From contig NC_088778.1 of assembly GCF_954871325.1 (NCBI RefSeq), positions 18,131,666-18,195,665 on the forward strand: DNA of 64,000 bases, read 5' to 3'. Both the position numbers and the translations under genes were made by a program. This DNA comes from Gordionus sp. m RMFG-2023 (lineage: Eukaryota > Nematomorpha > Gordioida > Chordodea > Parachordodidae). The number at the start of each line of letters is the position of its first letter. The stretch's first letter is position 1. This document shows positions 1 to 12,200 of this stretch, in pieces. The notes under the pieces were generated by a model that saw only the letters and a program-made list of their open reading frames with translations, searched no databases and was not told the DNA's origin.

Positions 1-2925
1 GTATTATTTGGTTTTGTGATAAATTTTTAAAATAATGTAGCATATTTTTATTATTTGGTGATAAATTTTTAAATTAATATGTATTTTTTCTTTTAAAATA
101 TTTTAAAATATTTTTTTCTTTTTTAAAAATATTTCTTAATTCCTAGGGAGGGGAGGAGGGTAGAAGAATTGTGATGAGTCAATTTTATTCATTAAATTGA
201 AATATAGTCTGATAATCTAAACAATTTTAGGAAAATTAGCATAAAATCTTAAATTTTGTATTTATTAGAGGTAAAATAGACCCCATCTTTAAATTCTAAG
301 TGATTTTTTTAACCTTTGTTGGGAAGGGTTAATTCGAAATAAATTGAAATATATTATCGAAATTTATATAAAATAAAAATATCGAAATATAGTAATAAAC
401 GAGTCAATTTTATTCATTAAATTGAAAAATTGTATTAAAATGTATACAGTCATTTATAAATAGAATAAAAAGATCAAAGCGATTTAATAATTTATGTTTT
501 CTAAAATATCTATATTCAAGTAAATATTCATGAATATTCTCTCGATCCCCATGTCTTTTATAGTTTTCCTTAAGATCCCGCCACAGTCTTTAGACTTTTT
601 GGGTGTGAATGGATCTATTATTTGGGTCAACGAAGTTTCGGGATTGATTGACCCTATAATGGAAATAATTTGTTTGATCCAACCGATTATATCTAAGATA
701 AATAGATTTAAATATATTACTACTTTTGATTTACAGAAAAATATATTTACATAATAATACTATATTAAAATAACATTTAAAAAAAACATAAAAAAAATAA
801 CATAAAAAAAATAACATAAAAATAACATAAAAAAAATAACATAAAAAAAATAATATAAAAAAAATAACAAAAAAAAATAACAAAAAAAATAAAATAAAAA
901 AAGAATAATAACTTAAGCAATAACCAATTTTTCCATATGTATTTTTGTAGTGTTTGTTTTGTTATATATATTAATGAATCGTCATTTATTTTTTAAGTAT
1001 TATGTAAAAATAAAGACACATAGTGTTTCATTCTTTTAACTTTTTGTTTTTTTTATAATATCTTACCCTGTATATAACACACGCTATAAGAAATTATAAT
1101 AATATTTTTTCAGGGTTAAAAAAAATTATTTTTTATTTTCAACACTATTGTGATTAATGTAGAATAAAATAATAAAGCTTTTTTATTTATAATTAGAATA
1201 AGATTAATAAATAAGGTTTATAATTTTTCTTAGTTTTCCTTATAAAAATTTCATTTTTGTATATTTCGCTACAAAATCACACTAACTCTGATTAAAAAAA
1301 CATGTTTACTCTACCCAAGTAGAGGCTATGCAAATTAAATTTTTATTTAGCCAGAGCCCATTGTAACTTATTCTAAAACCCTATCTCAGTTATTGATATA
1401 TACCAATTGATTTTTAGGCACTACTAGCACCTTCCTCCTTTCTTTAGCCCTGAAAAATATTTAAATTTATTTAAATAAAAAGCATTTTAATTTTTATATT
1501 AAATTTTATAGTATTTGTCTTCTTTCGTTTATTCTCAGTAAACTATAATTTTGGATTTTATAAATTAAACCATAACTCGACCAGATATAAATTTTTTAAT
1601 CCCGAAACTGACTTGCTTGCAGGGCTATATTATCTAACAATAAAAACAACCCCGGATCTTAACCAAGGGTCCGACCACGGGTCTGTGCTCGGGGTTCTTG
1701 CTGAGAGTTGGTTTAGTCGATTTTTAGACCAAAACCCCAGGTCTTGGTTTTATACAACCAACCAATTAACAACACTACGTAGAAGTTTATTACCAGAAAA
1801 TCTAGAGGCTCTCGTATTTATTTAAAAAAATCTGATATAATTTTATATATTAAATACAATTTTATAATTCATACCAACATAAAATGGATATATTATCAAA
1901 TATATGTTTTTTAAATTATAGTCTTGTAGAAATATAAAAAAATTAAATTAAATGCATAATTTGATTTTTTGCATAAAAAATATTGATTTCTTAATTACAT
2001 TTGGTTCAAAGGGGGGTGGTGAAAAATCAATATAAATATCGGATAGGGTTTGAAGCAATATCGATCGGATCGGTGAAAAATATATGGATCGGCACAGCCC
2101 TATATATAAGCAATTAAAATATACTACAGTATTGGGCTGGGAACTAACATTAAAAACCCAAGATTAACAAAATATTGGTTTTGGTTCAAAGTATTATATT
2201 GAGTTTTTTATTTCTTCTATTTCTTGTTTTAGTATTGCTATTGGTTTGACTATAATTGTTAATAAATTTAAAGAATAAAAAATAGTGATTTAAAAAAACT
2301 TTATTTTAATAATATATAAATATGAAATAATAGCGTAGCCAGGATTTATCTAAAAAACGACATTTTAATTTTTAATATCCAAAAAAGTTCATAAGAACAA
2401 TTTTTTATTAATATTTAATTAAATGATTTAAAATTTTTTTTAACCTGTCCGCCCATTGTTCAAATTTCTTAACCCGCCCATATTAAAAATTTTTTAACCC
2501 GCTCGCCCACCTGTCCGTTTTTAAAAAGGTGGACCGAAACCCCGCCCAATGCAGACCTCTAATTTATTCAAATTTGATAAATTTTATTTTTTATGAAATA
2601 TAAAATATATTCATGGTAAAAAAACATTGTTTACGACGTTAAATTTAAAAATAAACTTATCATATATACCAGAGAAAATTATGTTCTATTTTTTACTTAG
2701 AATAAAAAAGAGTTAGATTGATGTTTAAACAGAATTTATTAATAAATGAATGTGGAAGAGTTAATCATTTAAACCGAAATTCGTAACATTTGTTTTTTTT
2801 GGTATATATTTTTTTACTTCTGGATCCGTATCCCCAAAACGGGTTCCTTAAATACGCCACTTTTAGTTATACTATGCAATGCCATGAATTAAAAAAAAAT
2901 CACAGCAACTATTTTTAAAATTTAG
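1..2925. other. Gene-free, repeat-rich left flank
   Basis: No exon of the downstream RGL-like gene or of any other gene could be recognised here. The stretch holds a piece related to the foldback element at 27.8 kb (about 218-310, with a GACCCCATCTTTAAATTC-like core matching 28110-28135), an A-rich run of ATAACATAAAAA units (about 770-905), a GGGTC-rich patch (about 1640-1780), the right end of a CGGCACAGCCCTA-type element (ending about 2102), a GCGTAGCCAGG-type end near 2334, and a patch of CCCGCCCA-like words ending in a TGCAGACCTCT motif (about 2440-2567). The open frames here look like chance or repeat-derived frames. Confidence 0.6.
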
Positions 2926-5198
2926 AGAAAAAATGGTGTTATTCGAGGAAATTTCACGTTTGTGCTCCGAGGAAAACAATCAATTCAATCAAAGAAAGTT
3001 ACTAGAAAAAGAAGGCACGGCAAAAATTGTCGAAACATCTAACTTAATGAAAAAAGACAAGGTTACGCGGCGGTATAAATATTGTAGGTCACACACTGAT
3101 ATAAATATAATTCACGGGACTGTCCCATATTTAGGAACTTTTTTAACGGATTTGACTATGCTACACACATTATTACCTGATTTTATTTCTAAAAAGGATT
3201 TTGAGATAAACGCAAATGGAAAAATTGAGAATACAACTAAAAATATAAGACATGACAAAATCCCTAATATCTCCGACGAACTTAACACTCATACACATTT
3301 AATTAATTTTGATAAAAAGCGCAAAGAATTTGATATACTGATCCAAATGAAAATTTTTCAAGCATCGGCTTCTAACTATAATATACATCCTGATCATAAG
3401 TTTTGGAAATGGTTTGAAAAATGTATACATTTTGATTATTTTAAAAAGTTTTATCGAAATATAAATGATGATAAGATAAATTACAAGGATTATATATTAG
3501 ATAGGCATTCGATGCTACAATCATTCGAAAAAACGGCTAACCTAGAATCTCTAAAAAAATTTAAACATAGTAGTCAGGCTGCGTTTGATGGTTCAATCTG
3601 CGTTAAAAGTGACAAAAACTTATATCTTCACCAACAAAATATCAATATTTCGAATTGCACCAATAAGTGTAAAGATATTAAATCAGAAAAATCTATAAAA
3701 AATTGTATTGCTTCAGATGACATTAAAATAACGAATCTTAATAAAAGATCCACAAATCTGGTTTTTGACGATTTTAGTTACATTTCAAAGGCAGTCGAGG
3801 ATATATATTCTAAAGGCATTCACAAAAATGACAATGAAAATGATGGTAATATTATTAGTAAAAATAATGAAAACAGTATATTTATCTAATTTTTTTAACG
3901 ATATGTTTACCAATAATAAATCTATCTCCCTTTACCATAAAAAAATTATTGTGAATATTGAGCATGATTCTATTTTTACCAAAAAAGATGTCGAAGCCGC
4001 CGCTCCTATTTATGTGTGCAGCTCATTAAATTCGAATTCAACAAATTCCAAAAATAATGGCGCCACTATTGATACCGTCCATGATTCCGGAGTAGAATCA
4101 TTGAGTCATTTTAACGAATCCGATTACCATCATGATCCATCCATTAATAATCACTTCCTAACTGATTGCCACCAGAGCTTAGTGCCAAAAACTAGATATA
4201 CAGATCGCGATTCACCTGAAGTATATAATTAACATCTAGGTTTATTTTTTTAAATGTTAAGATTCACTATTTTGTCGAACATAAGAAAAAATAAGTTTAA
4301 TTATAATAAAAATTTAATTTATTTAGGTATATTTCATATATTTTTATATTTAAAAAAAAGGAAATGTCGGGCTAATTATTTTTAAAAAAGCCTAAATTGT
4401 TGTAATATTTAGCGTGGTTTTTTGACCATATTATGGACATGACAAAGTAAAAGGATAGTTTATGAATCAATTTACATTATATTTTTTTTAAATGGTTACT
4501 ATGATTAGCCTCAGAAATAGTATCTATTAGAAGTTTTACTTTAAATTAATTTTTGATATACATAAATTTATTTTATTTAATTACTTACTTTAGCTTATCA
4601 ACCCCAAAGCTGATGATAGTTGTATTATCAAAATTTACTTGGATAAATCTTTTGGCAATAAATATAAATCGAATTTATATAAAAGTCTATGGGTATGGAT
4701 CGTATTACGTACACTTTCAAAATTTATATTCTTGTCATTTAGATAAATAATTCAGATAAAACTACCGATGTTATTATAAAAGCCTTGTTGAAATATGATC
4801 TCAATGAGGATGTCAATAATTTTGAATTATGCCAAACTGATATTCTCAAATCTCAAAAATTATCCTCTACTGGACCATATAAAAAAATGATTCCGAATGA
4901 ATTCACACTTCCTAAGGATGCTAACGTTTACTATGGCATGCATGAGACAAAGGAAATAATTTTCAAAATTGTCAGAAAAAGTCAGGCCCAAAAAGATGTC
5001 AAATTAAAAAAATTTGGCTTAATAAATTATATTACAACAAGCAACGCGAGAAAATATAAAGATCCTAGTAAATGCCAAAATAAGATAAAATTGCTTAATG
5101 AATCCAGAAGCATAAATTTTATCAAAACGCAATCGGAGCTAAATAGTGAAAGACAAAGAAGATGGCTAAACGCTAATGTTTTGGATATTTTAAATTAA
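2926..5198 (+). CDS. Rgl: RalGDS/RGL-family Ral guanine nucleotide exchange factor, 3' part
   Basis: RalGDS/RGL proteins catalyse GDP-GTP exchange on Ral and bind active Ras through a C-terminal RA domain. The first exon opens after an acceptor at 2924-2925. From the Met codon at 2933 it encodes the second half of the CDC25/RasGEF domain: LFEEISRLCSEENN (residues 3-16), EGTAK (27-31), GTVPYLGTFLTDLTML (62-77) and LINFDKKRKEF (123-133). About 37 residues (86-122) form an insert absent from familiar RGL proteins. A Ser/Asn-rich linker follows in another frame, to a donor after 4220. RA-domain exons are 4594-4692 (DDSCIIKIYLDKS) and 4743-5198 (DKTTDVIIKALLKYDLNED, then LPKDANVYYGM); both junctions are phase 0. 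The switch of frame between about 3760 and 4020 is unresolved: a small intron or an assembly error could explain it. The REM domain and first CDC25 half are not seen, so they probably lie left of the window. Confidence 0.85.
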
Positions 5199-5241
5199 GT
5201 AGTTTTTCTGAAACATATAATTAACATATGAATTGTGCAAT

Positions 5242-5247
5242 AATAAA
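5242..5247 (+). promoter_or_regulatory. Poly(A) signal AATAAA of the RGL-like gene
   Basis: A canonical AATAAA lies 44 bases past the stop codon of the last RGL-like exon, the usual place for a short 3' UTR. It supports the view that the exon ending at 5198 is the last. Confidence 0.6.
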
Positions 5248-5269
5248 GTGCAAATAAGATATTATTGAA

Positions 5270-6160
5270 TCTTGCATATAAATTATATATGGCCTTTAAA
5301 GCCAACGAGTCAATTTTAATATAAGGAAGGTTGAGATATAGGTTTAATTAAAGATTTGTAATGGGCAAGTTTTCATTTTTAAAACAAAATTTAATTATTT
5401 GATTGGTTGATTTGGCTCTTAATTTCTTTTTACTTAAACTTAGAAAATAGAAATATTCAATATTATGAAATAAAAAATATAAGCCTTTTCTGCTTATTTT
5501 GCCCAAAAAAATATTTTAAATTTACCCGTCCCGGCATTACGAATTTTTAAAATATATTTACCCGCCTATCCAATATAATAAAAACCCTCCTATTGCAGAT
5601 CTCTTGTTTAGGCAGGTGGAATAAAGAATATGAAAAAAACGGAACATTGACGTAGCAAATATTTAAATAAATCGGTTTGGGAGGCAATCATAGGCTTGTT
5701 GGGGATCAGAAAATTGTCATTTATATTTATTATAAGATAAATTTAAACGTCTCAAAAAAACTCCGGTCCTCATAATTTTATATAAAATAAGCTTTGAATA
5801 TGTTTTTATTTTATCTTCAAAAATCATAACAGATAATTGCTTTCTTTAAGTCACCTAAAATGTCTATTACACTCTATTGCAATTAAATTCGCAACTTTTG
5901 CGAAACTATTTTCACAAGACATAAAATATAATGGTTGAGAAACGTAATCTCATCTAAAGCAATTTTAAGCCAAATAATTACTATGATTGGGTAATCTTTG
6001 CTAGTTGTAAAATAGTAATTAGTTTAGATAACTTTTGTTCACAAATATCTCGCCAAATATATTGTTTAGACAAGAAAAAAACATAAAACAATGCGACTTT
6101 TGAGTTGAAAACAGATAAATGACAAATTTTTCACTTTCCAAATGAGATTTAATTTAAAAA
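5270..6160. other. Intergenic stretch between two convergent genes
   Basis: This holds no recognisable gene. Around 5500-5610 is a CCCG-word patch ending in TTGCAGATCTCTTG, a diverged relative of the ATCAGAGACCTGCAG element family found at 10.2 and 14.8 kb. The rest is unassigned AT-rich DNA. Confidence 0.5.
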
Positions 6161-6164
6161 TTTT

Positions 6165-6170
6165 TTTATT
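6165..6170 (-). promoter_or_regulatory. Possible poly(A) signal of DHX35
   Basis: TTTATT on the + strand reads AATAAA on the DHX35 strand, 57 bases past the stop codon. A second AATAAA (6223-6228) overlaps the stop itself and is less likely to be the one used. Confidence 0.45.
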
Positions 6171-6226
6171 ATAAATCATTTCGAATAACAAATTTAATTG
6201 TAATGCATCATTATACTAAATTTTTA

Positions 6227-9200
6227 TTATATGATTTCATCTTGGAATTTAATTTGAAGTTCGTGTCTTTGATTGGGGGTTCCAAATAAAAAATATTCGG
6301 GAATTTCATGTGACAGCAAAGTACATGCATTTGGAGGAAGAGAAACGATATCGTACATATATATATTTAATACATCGTTAGAAGCTTTAGAGGAATATAA
6401 TATTTCATTGAAAATAACATATTTTGGAGGTGGGTTCTGGGAACATATAACGGAATCGGGATGTATTTTGAGAGGACCATAATCATCTTTCACAGTTTTA
6501 TAATTTCCTGAGATATGATAGTAGGCGACATTATGAAAAAATCCTGCAATTATACATTTAATAAGCGTTTCGGTATTTGGTAAAACGTTAAAATTTTTGT
6601 CGATACTCGTTTCGTCTAATATAAAAATTAGAAAACATTATATTAAATAATATAGCTGATAAAATATGAAAACCTTTATGAAACAATTGCTAAAAAATAT
6701 ATAGCTTAAGCCTGGTATCTATGTCTATTGTAAATACTTATTAATTTTGATATAGTTAACGTTAACATGACTATAAATTGTTTTTTGCATAATTGATATT
6801 TCTTGTCTAACCATTAATATTCTTATCCAATTCATCAAGCGATGAACTAATAATGTCCTTCTCAGTGTCGGAGCCCGATAAGAAATCCTGACGATGAGAT
6901 AAAATATGCCTTGTAAGCTGTTTGTATATGTGATAAGCTCTGCGCATGCCCTTTTGATTAATATAACTTTCTCTGCAAAATGCTATATCCTTACCCCTAC
7001 TAAGGGCCGATAAATATCCGCGAAATACGTTTAAATAAGTTATATGATCACCTTCTTTAACGGCAAAATTACATAATTTCTTAGTTTCCGCCTGTAATCG
7101 CCTAGCCGGATTATTGATAAACACGTTTTTTATCTAAAAAAGAAAGCTAAGAAATATAATTAAGGAAAAAACATTTAATAACTAAATCATTTAATATGGG
7201 TAAATATTTTAAGCTAATGTATAAAATATAAATATTACTGGTGTATTTTACTGTTTAATAACAAACGATCAAAGCATTTTAACACTTAACAACACTATAT
7301 TAATATCTCTTCCAAAAGGCACAAATTTATAAACAATGAGAATAACCATGCCATAAAAATAATTATAATAGTATTGATTTTAAACCTGCAACATCGATGT
7401 TATATATATAATTTCACAGGCACAATTAAGTTCAAGGGATTTTAAAATCATTCTAGAAAACATTGGAGAAAATGGAAATTCGGTCATTAATTTTCCATAT
7501 TTAGGCGTTAGCATTCCTAAAATAAATTTAAGAAATCAAAACTTATAATATGATTATACCATTTTCATCAATAGCCTTTAAAAAGTACAATGTTTCGAGG
7601 GCACTCATCACATTTTTAGCAGGAGGCTGTGATATATAATTAAATGAGATAATGTTGATGGCAAAAGATTTTAGTTGAAGTATAGGATAAACGAGATCGC
7701 ATCTTTGAATTTCGGGAATACAAGTCTCGCGTAAATTTTCATAGGTTTGTTCTGTTTAAAGAAACAATGATTTAAATTGAAATCATATAAATAACTATCT
7801 TGTTAAGTGGACAGCAAAGCTTGTGCATTATATAATTTTAGAGCTAGGAAGAATGTCCATAATTCTCTAGAAATATTAATTATTAAAAAAAAAAAAATTC
7901 GATAATCGCCCCAAGGATTACCAATTTCAAAAATAAAAAACTATTGGTCCGTTAAGTTTTAATATTATCGCAGAGATGAACTGATACCACTTTTAAAGCC
8001 AATACTAACACGGTATAGGCCGATACCAAAAATAAAATAGAAACTTGCAAGCTCAGAACCCATATCAATTTGTCAGATGGAAAATCATAAATGAGGTGTT
8101 TAATATTCATTTATTGCTCATATATTCAATTTCCTGTTGTAACAATTTCAAAATAACGAAATTCTATAAATTCCCGGTCGAGCTGGAAAATAACACTAAA
8201 TTAAATTCCGGGTCAATTTTTTTTTATAGGGCGGGCCTAAAATTTTGGCCTTTGCAGGTTTCTAATATCGCTCTTAAATAGTTAAATCGAGTCAGCTTAA
8301 CCAGATGTCAAGTTTAAGGTCAAAAATCACCTTTAGCTGATTATTCACCTCGATTTAGTTGGCTCCAGAGCGGCCTTGGACAGGGTGGAATAAGATATTT
8401 AGGGAAGAAAATATCTATCAAACTAGATGAAAAAAAAAATTTCTACCAGTATATAGTCTAAAGACTTTTCCGTCACTTGTTCGGCCAGCTCTTCCAGCTC
8501 TCTGTATGGCAGAAGCTTTCGATATGGCATGAATCCCCAATATTTCGAGCGAGAAATAATTATTGAAAAATTTTATCTTTTCATATCCACAATCGATCAC
8601 ATAAACTATACCACTAATATTTTTTCAAAAAAATTAAATTTTAATCATTCACAAACACAAATAAGTTAGGATCAAATAAACAAGTATAATATTTTGCTTT
8701 ATTAAAAATAATTTATAGAATGGATTCCATAATTAGTTTTGGCTGCATTCAAAGTTTTCTTATTATTTATCCGAATAGAAAGGTGTTCTTATTTAGAAAA
8801 TAGAGGGTTGGTCTCCTTGATGTTCTTATATTTAAAAGACTAACATTCTCAATAACATTTTTTTCAAAATAAAAATACGAACTTTTCAGAATTTAACGTT
8901 TAAGACTAGATTTTTTAACTGATATGTATTAAAATGACAATGTCAATTTAAATTCCAAAGCAGTGTTCAAATTGTACATGTACATAAAAAGTCATATGTC
9001 AATATTGCGAAACTTTTTCCGCGAATGCATTATCGTGAATACACTGCGAAAACATTATCGCGAATGCATTACAGCGAAGGCATTACCGTGAATGAATTAG
9101 AGCGAATGTATTACCGTAAAATTAATATCGTAAATACACAGCGAAAATAATACAGCATATGTATTATCGTAAATGTATTACAGCGATGCATATCGCGAAT

Positions 9201-12200
9201 GCATTATAGCGAAGGCAATAATTATTTAAAATTGACAAGAAATAACTTAAGACCTTCATTTATTTCTATTTATTCAAAAATGGGCTGATGTGTTACCGTT
9301 ATGTTGGTGTAGCCCGACACTGGCCCTTTTTAAATTTTTTTCTCTTATATATAAATGATAATGCAAAACACAAAGCAGACCTTGAGATTTTATAGAATTA
9401 GTTTATTAAAATAATAAATATAATCAATGTAATGTTTATATATCCATTTTTTCTTGTATAACACACACAACAATCAACGCCAATTTGATTATTTCTTGCG
9501 AAATTAAGGGCCACATTTAACCAATTATTTTCAAGCTTGTATAAGATTCAAAAGGTAGCAGTCTATTACTTGATAATTTTTCGGTATATAAAACCCAAAT
9601 TTTGAAGTCATATTAAATCTCGTTAGACGAATATTTCAATTTTTCCTAGTCAGAAATCAAACTTTCGCGTTCCATTTTTTTTCTCATGGCATAATTTTAT
9701 CATTATCAGATCTTTTCTTGATAATATTTTAATTTACAAAATTATCTTATGACTTTTCATATTGTTAATAAAAGGCAATTAATAATGAAATTTGTTTGAT
9801 AACTCAAATATTTTATATTATAATTTAAGTAAAATTTTGAAAAAGGCAAGCGTCCAGCTAAATTTTTTTACCGATTTATAAAATTTTAAATATTTCGAGA
9901 ATATTAGGATACACAATAAAATAGGAAATTTCATAAAAATGACGCGTTTTAGTGTTAAGATTTCAAAACGCGACGTGACACAAGGTAAATAATTGTTAAT
10001 AAATTTTTGATCTCATGATTAACTTTCATCCAATAGTATAGACCAGGGCCACTCCTGCAATTTTTGTCAAAATCATTCTAAGTCTGAAAATAATTGTTGT
10101 ATTTAAATTTATAATATACCATGAGATAGCACAAACACATGAATTTATACATTAATAAATATCAGAGACCTGCAGCCCCGGCCCTAAGCCCCCGGGCCGG
10201 CCTTTAAAAATTTTAAAATATAGCCGGGCCGGGCCTGAAATTTTTTTTTTAAAAATACCCAGGCCGGGTCGAGCCGTATTTTTTTAAAAAATTTATACAT
10301 GAATTATTATATTCGTCAATTAGATATGGTTATAAGTTTGGTGAAAGTTAACACCTAACACTCATAGTATCTATTACATAATAAAATTATAGTTTTCCTG
10401 CCATGGAATAAATACGCAAAGGATTAAATACATTATTATATAATATATAATATATGTTATATTTTTTATTAATTAAAATATCATTTTTATTTTTTTTATA
10501 AATACATAGTATATTCTCAAAATATTATTTACACAAATTTTTTATAGTATCAATTTGTAATATACTAAATATCTGTTTAGAATAAAAAAAATAAAATATT
10601 AGTATTGTTAAACGGCTCTTTTGAGTCGATTTTTAAAAACGGCTAACTCAGTGTTTTATCCATAAAAATATTATGCAAGCCTGATTGCTCATAGAAGGAG
10701 CAAAGGTCTAGACATATGTATCAAAATTTCGAGGCTTAGTCAATATTTTTCTGGCTAAAATATTGAGTTAGCCGTTTTTAAAAATCGGCTCAAAACGAGC
10801 CGTTTAACAACATTAGCTAATATACTTGCTTATTAAATGGTAATACTCGCAGAAAAATATGATAAAATACGAAATAATGAATTTTTTTTTATATACCAGG
10901 TTGAATATAATTTTAAAAAATTCCGAGCAGGGCCTAAAAATTTTTTTTTTAAATCCAGGCCGGGCCGGGCCTAAAATTTTTAAACCCGGGGGGCGGGCTG
11001 TAAAAAATTTTTAAAAAAAAATCCGGGCCGGGCCCTACAAATGGCACCTCTGCAGGTCTCTGATAAATATTTTATACTTTTTCCTCCAGATTCATAGTAA
11101 AAGTAAATTTTTGCCGCAAAAAGCCCAAAACCAACGGTTTGTAGATTCAATTGATTTATTAAGTCTCCTATAGGATAATTAATATATTATTCCATTATTT
11201 TCATGGACAATATTTTATTAATATGACATATTTAAAATTCTTAAAAAGTGTAAAATTTTAATGAATTTTTTTATTTTTTCTTAATTCTATTGATTATCAT
11301 ATAGAATTGAATTAAATCTATAATAGTAGCCAATAATTACTTATTATATCATTAAGCAAAAAATAATTTATCCAACTAGCCCCTAGTATGCTCATGTCGT
11401 GATTCAGCATAACATAAGGATTTTCATGACCCACACTAAATATATTTTACTTAGCTAATGAAATTTTTTTATAGGCCGAGTTGCTTTCTACTGTTAAAAG
11501 GTTGAATCATAAATGATAATATAAGTTTGCTTCAACTTGTTTAATAAATTTTATATCCGTCTATGCTTTTAAAAATTTGCTTTAAATCTTTCTACAAAAG
11601 TCCTTTTAATCCGGTGGGTTTTTTAGGGTTGTACATCTACTCCTCGAAGTATATGGGATTGTTTTGTGAGGACAAAGATTGCCTTTACACTGTAAATATT
11701 CTATTCCATGAATATGTTTTGAACTCAAATTTTCTCATCTTAAGACCAAAATGATGATGTATAATGTACAATCACTATTCTCACCAATCTATTAAAATTT
11801 ATAATAGTCACCAGATCAATAAAAATATAGCAACTATACTGAAAATATACTATAATTTATTTTAAAAACTCGGTTTTATAATTGTCTTCTTAGATATGCT
11901 TATCTAGATAATAATAAAATGATAAATATAAAAATAAAATAAAAGTGATATTTACCTAGTTCAATGGGTTTTGCTCTTCTTTTAAGGAGTTTGTTATTTT
12001 TAAAATGATAAATGATGCGATGCATGCTCAATTCATTCAATTTTAGATAAATTTATATTAATTTTGATCGATATCCTTTTATATGGAATTGTTTCTTTAA
12101 TCACATAGGTAGAAAAAGGACTTGCCAGGAAGCAACACCTTAACAAGAATCAATTAAGGAAATTATTATTCTATTGTTTTCCCAATTCCTGAGTCACAAT

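Noticed and set aside
1613-1825. 70-aa coding frame with DQNPRSWFYTTNQ
   Set aside because: It lies in a GGGTC-word patch of repeat character, with no homology recognised and no exon borders that join the RGL-like gene.
6273-6482. 69-aa frame on the + strand
   Set aside because: It is the antisense of DHX35 exon 10, whose protein is clearly conserved on the other strand.
8996-9215. CRISPR-like array of GCGAATGCATTA units
   Set aside because: Units are degenerate, have no spacers, recur mirrored at the other end of an element and lie in an animal intron.
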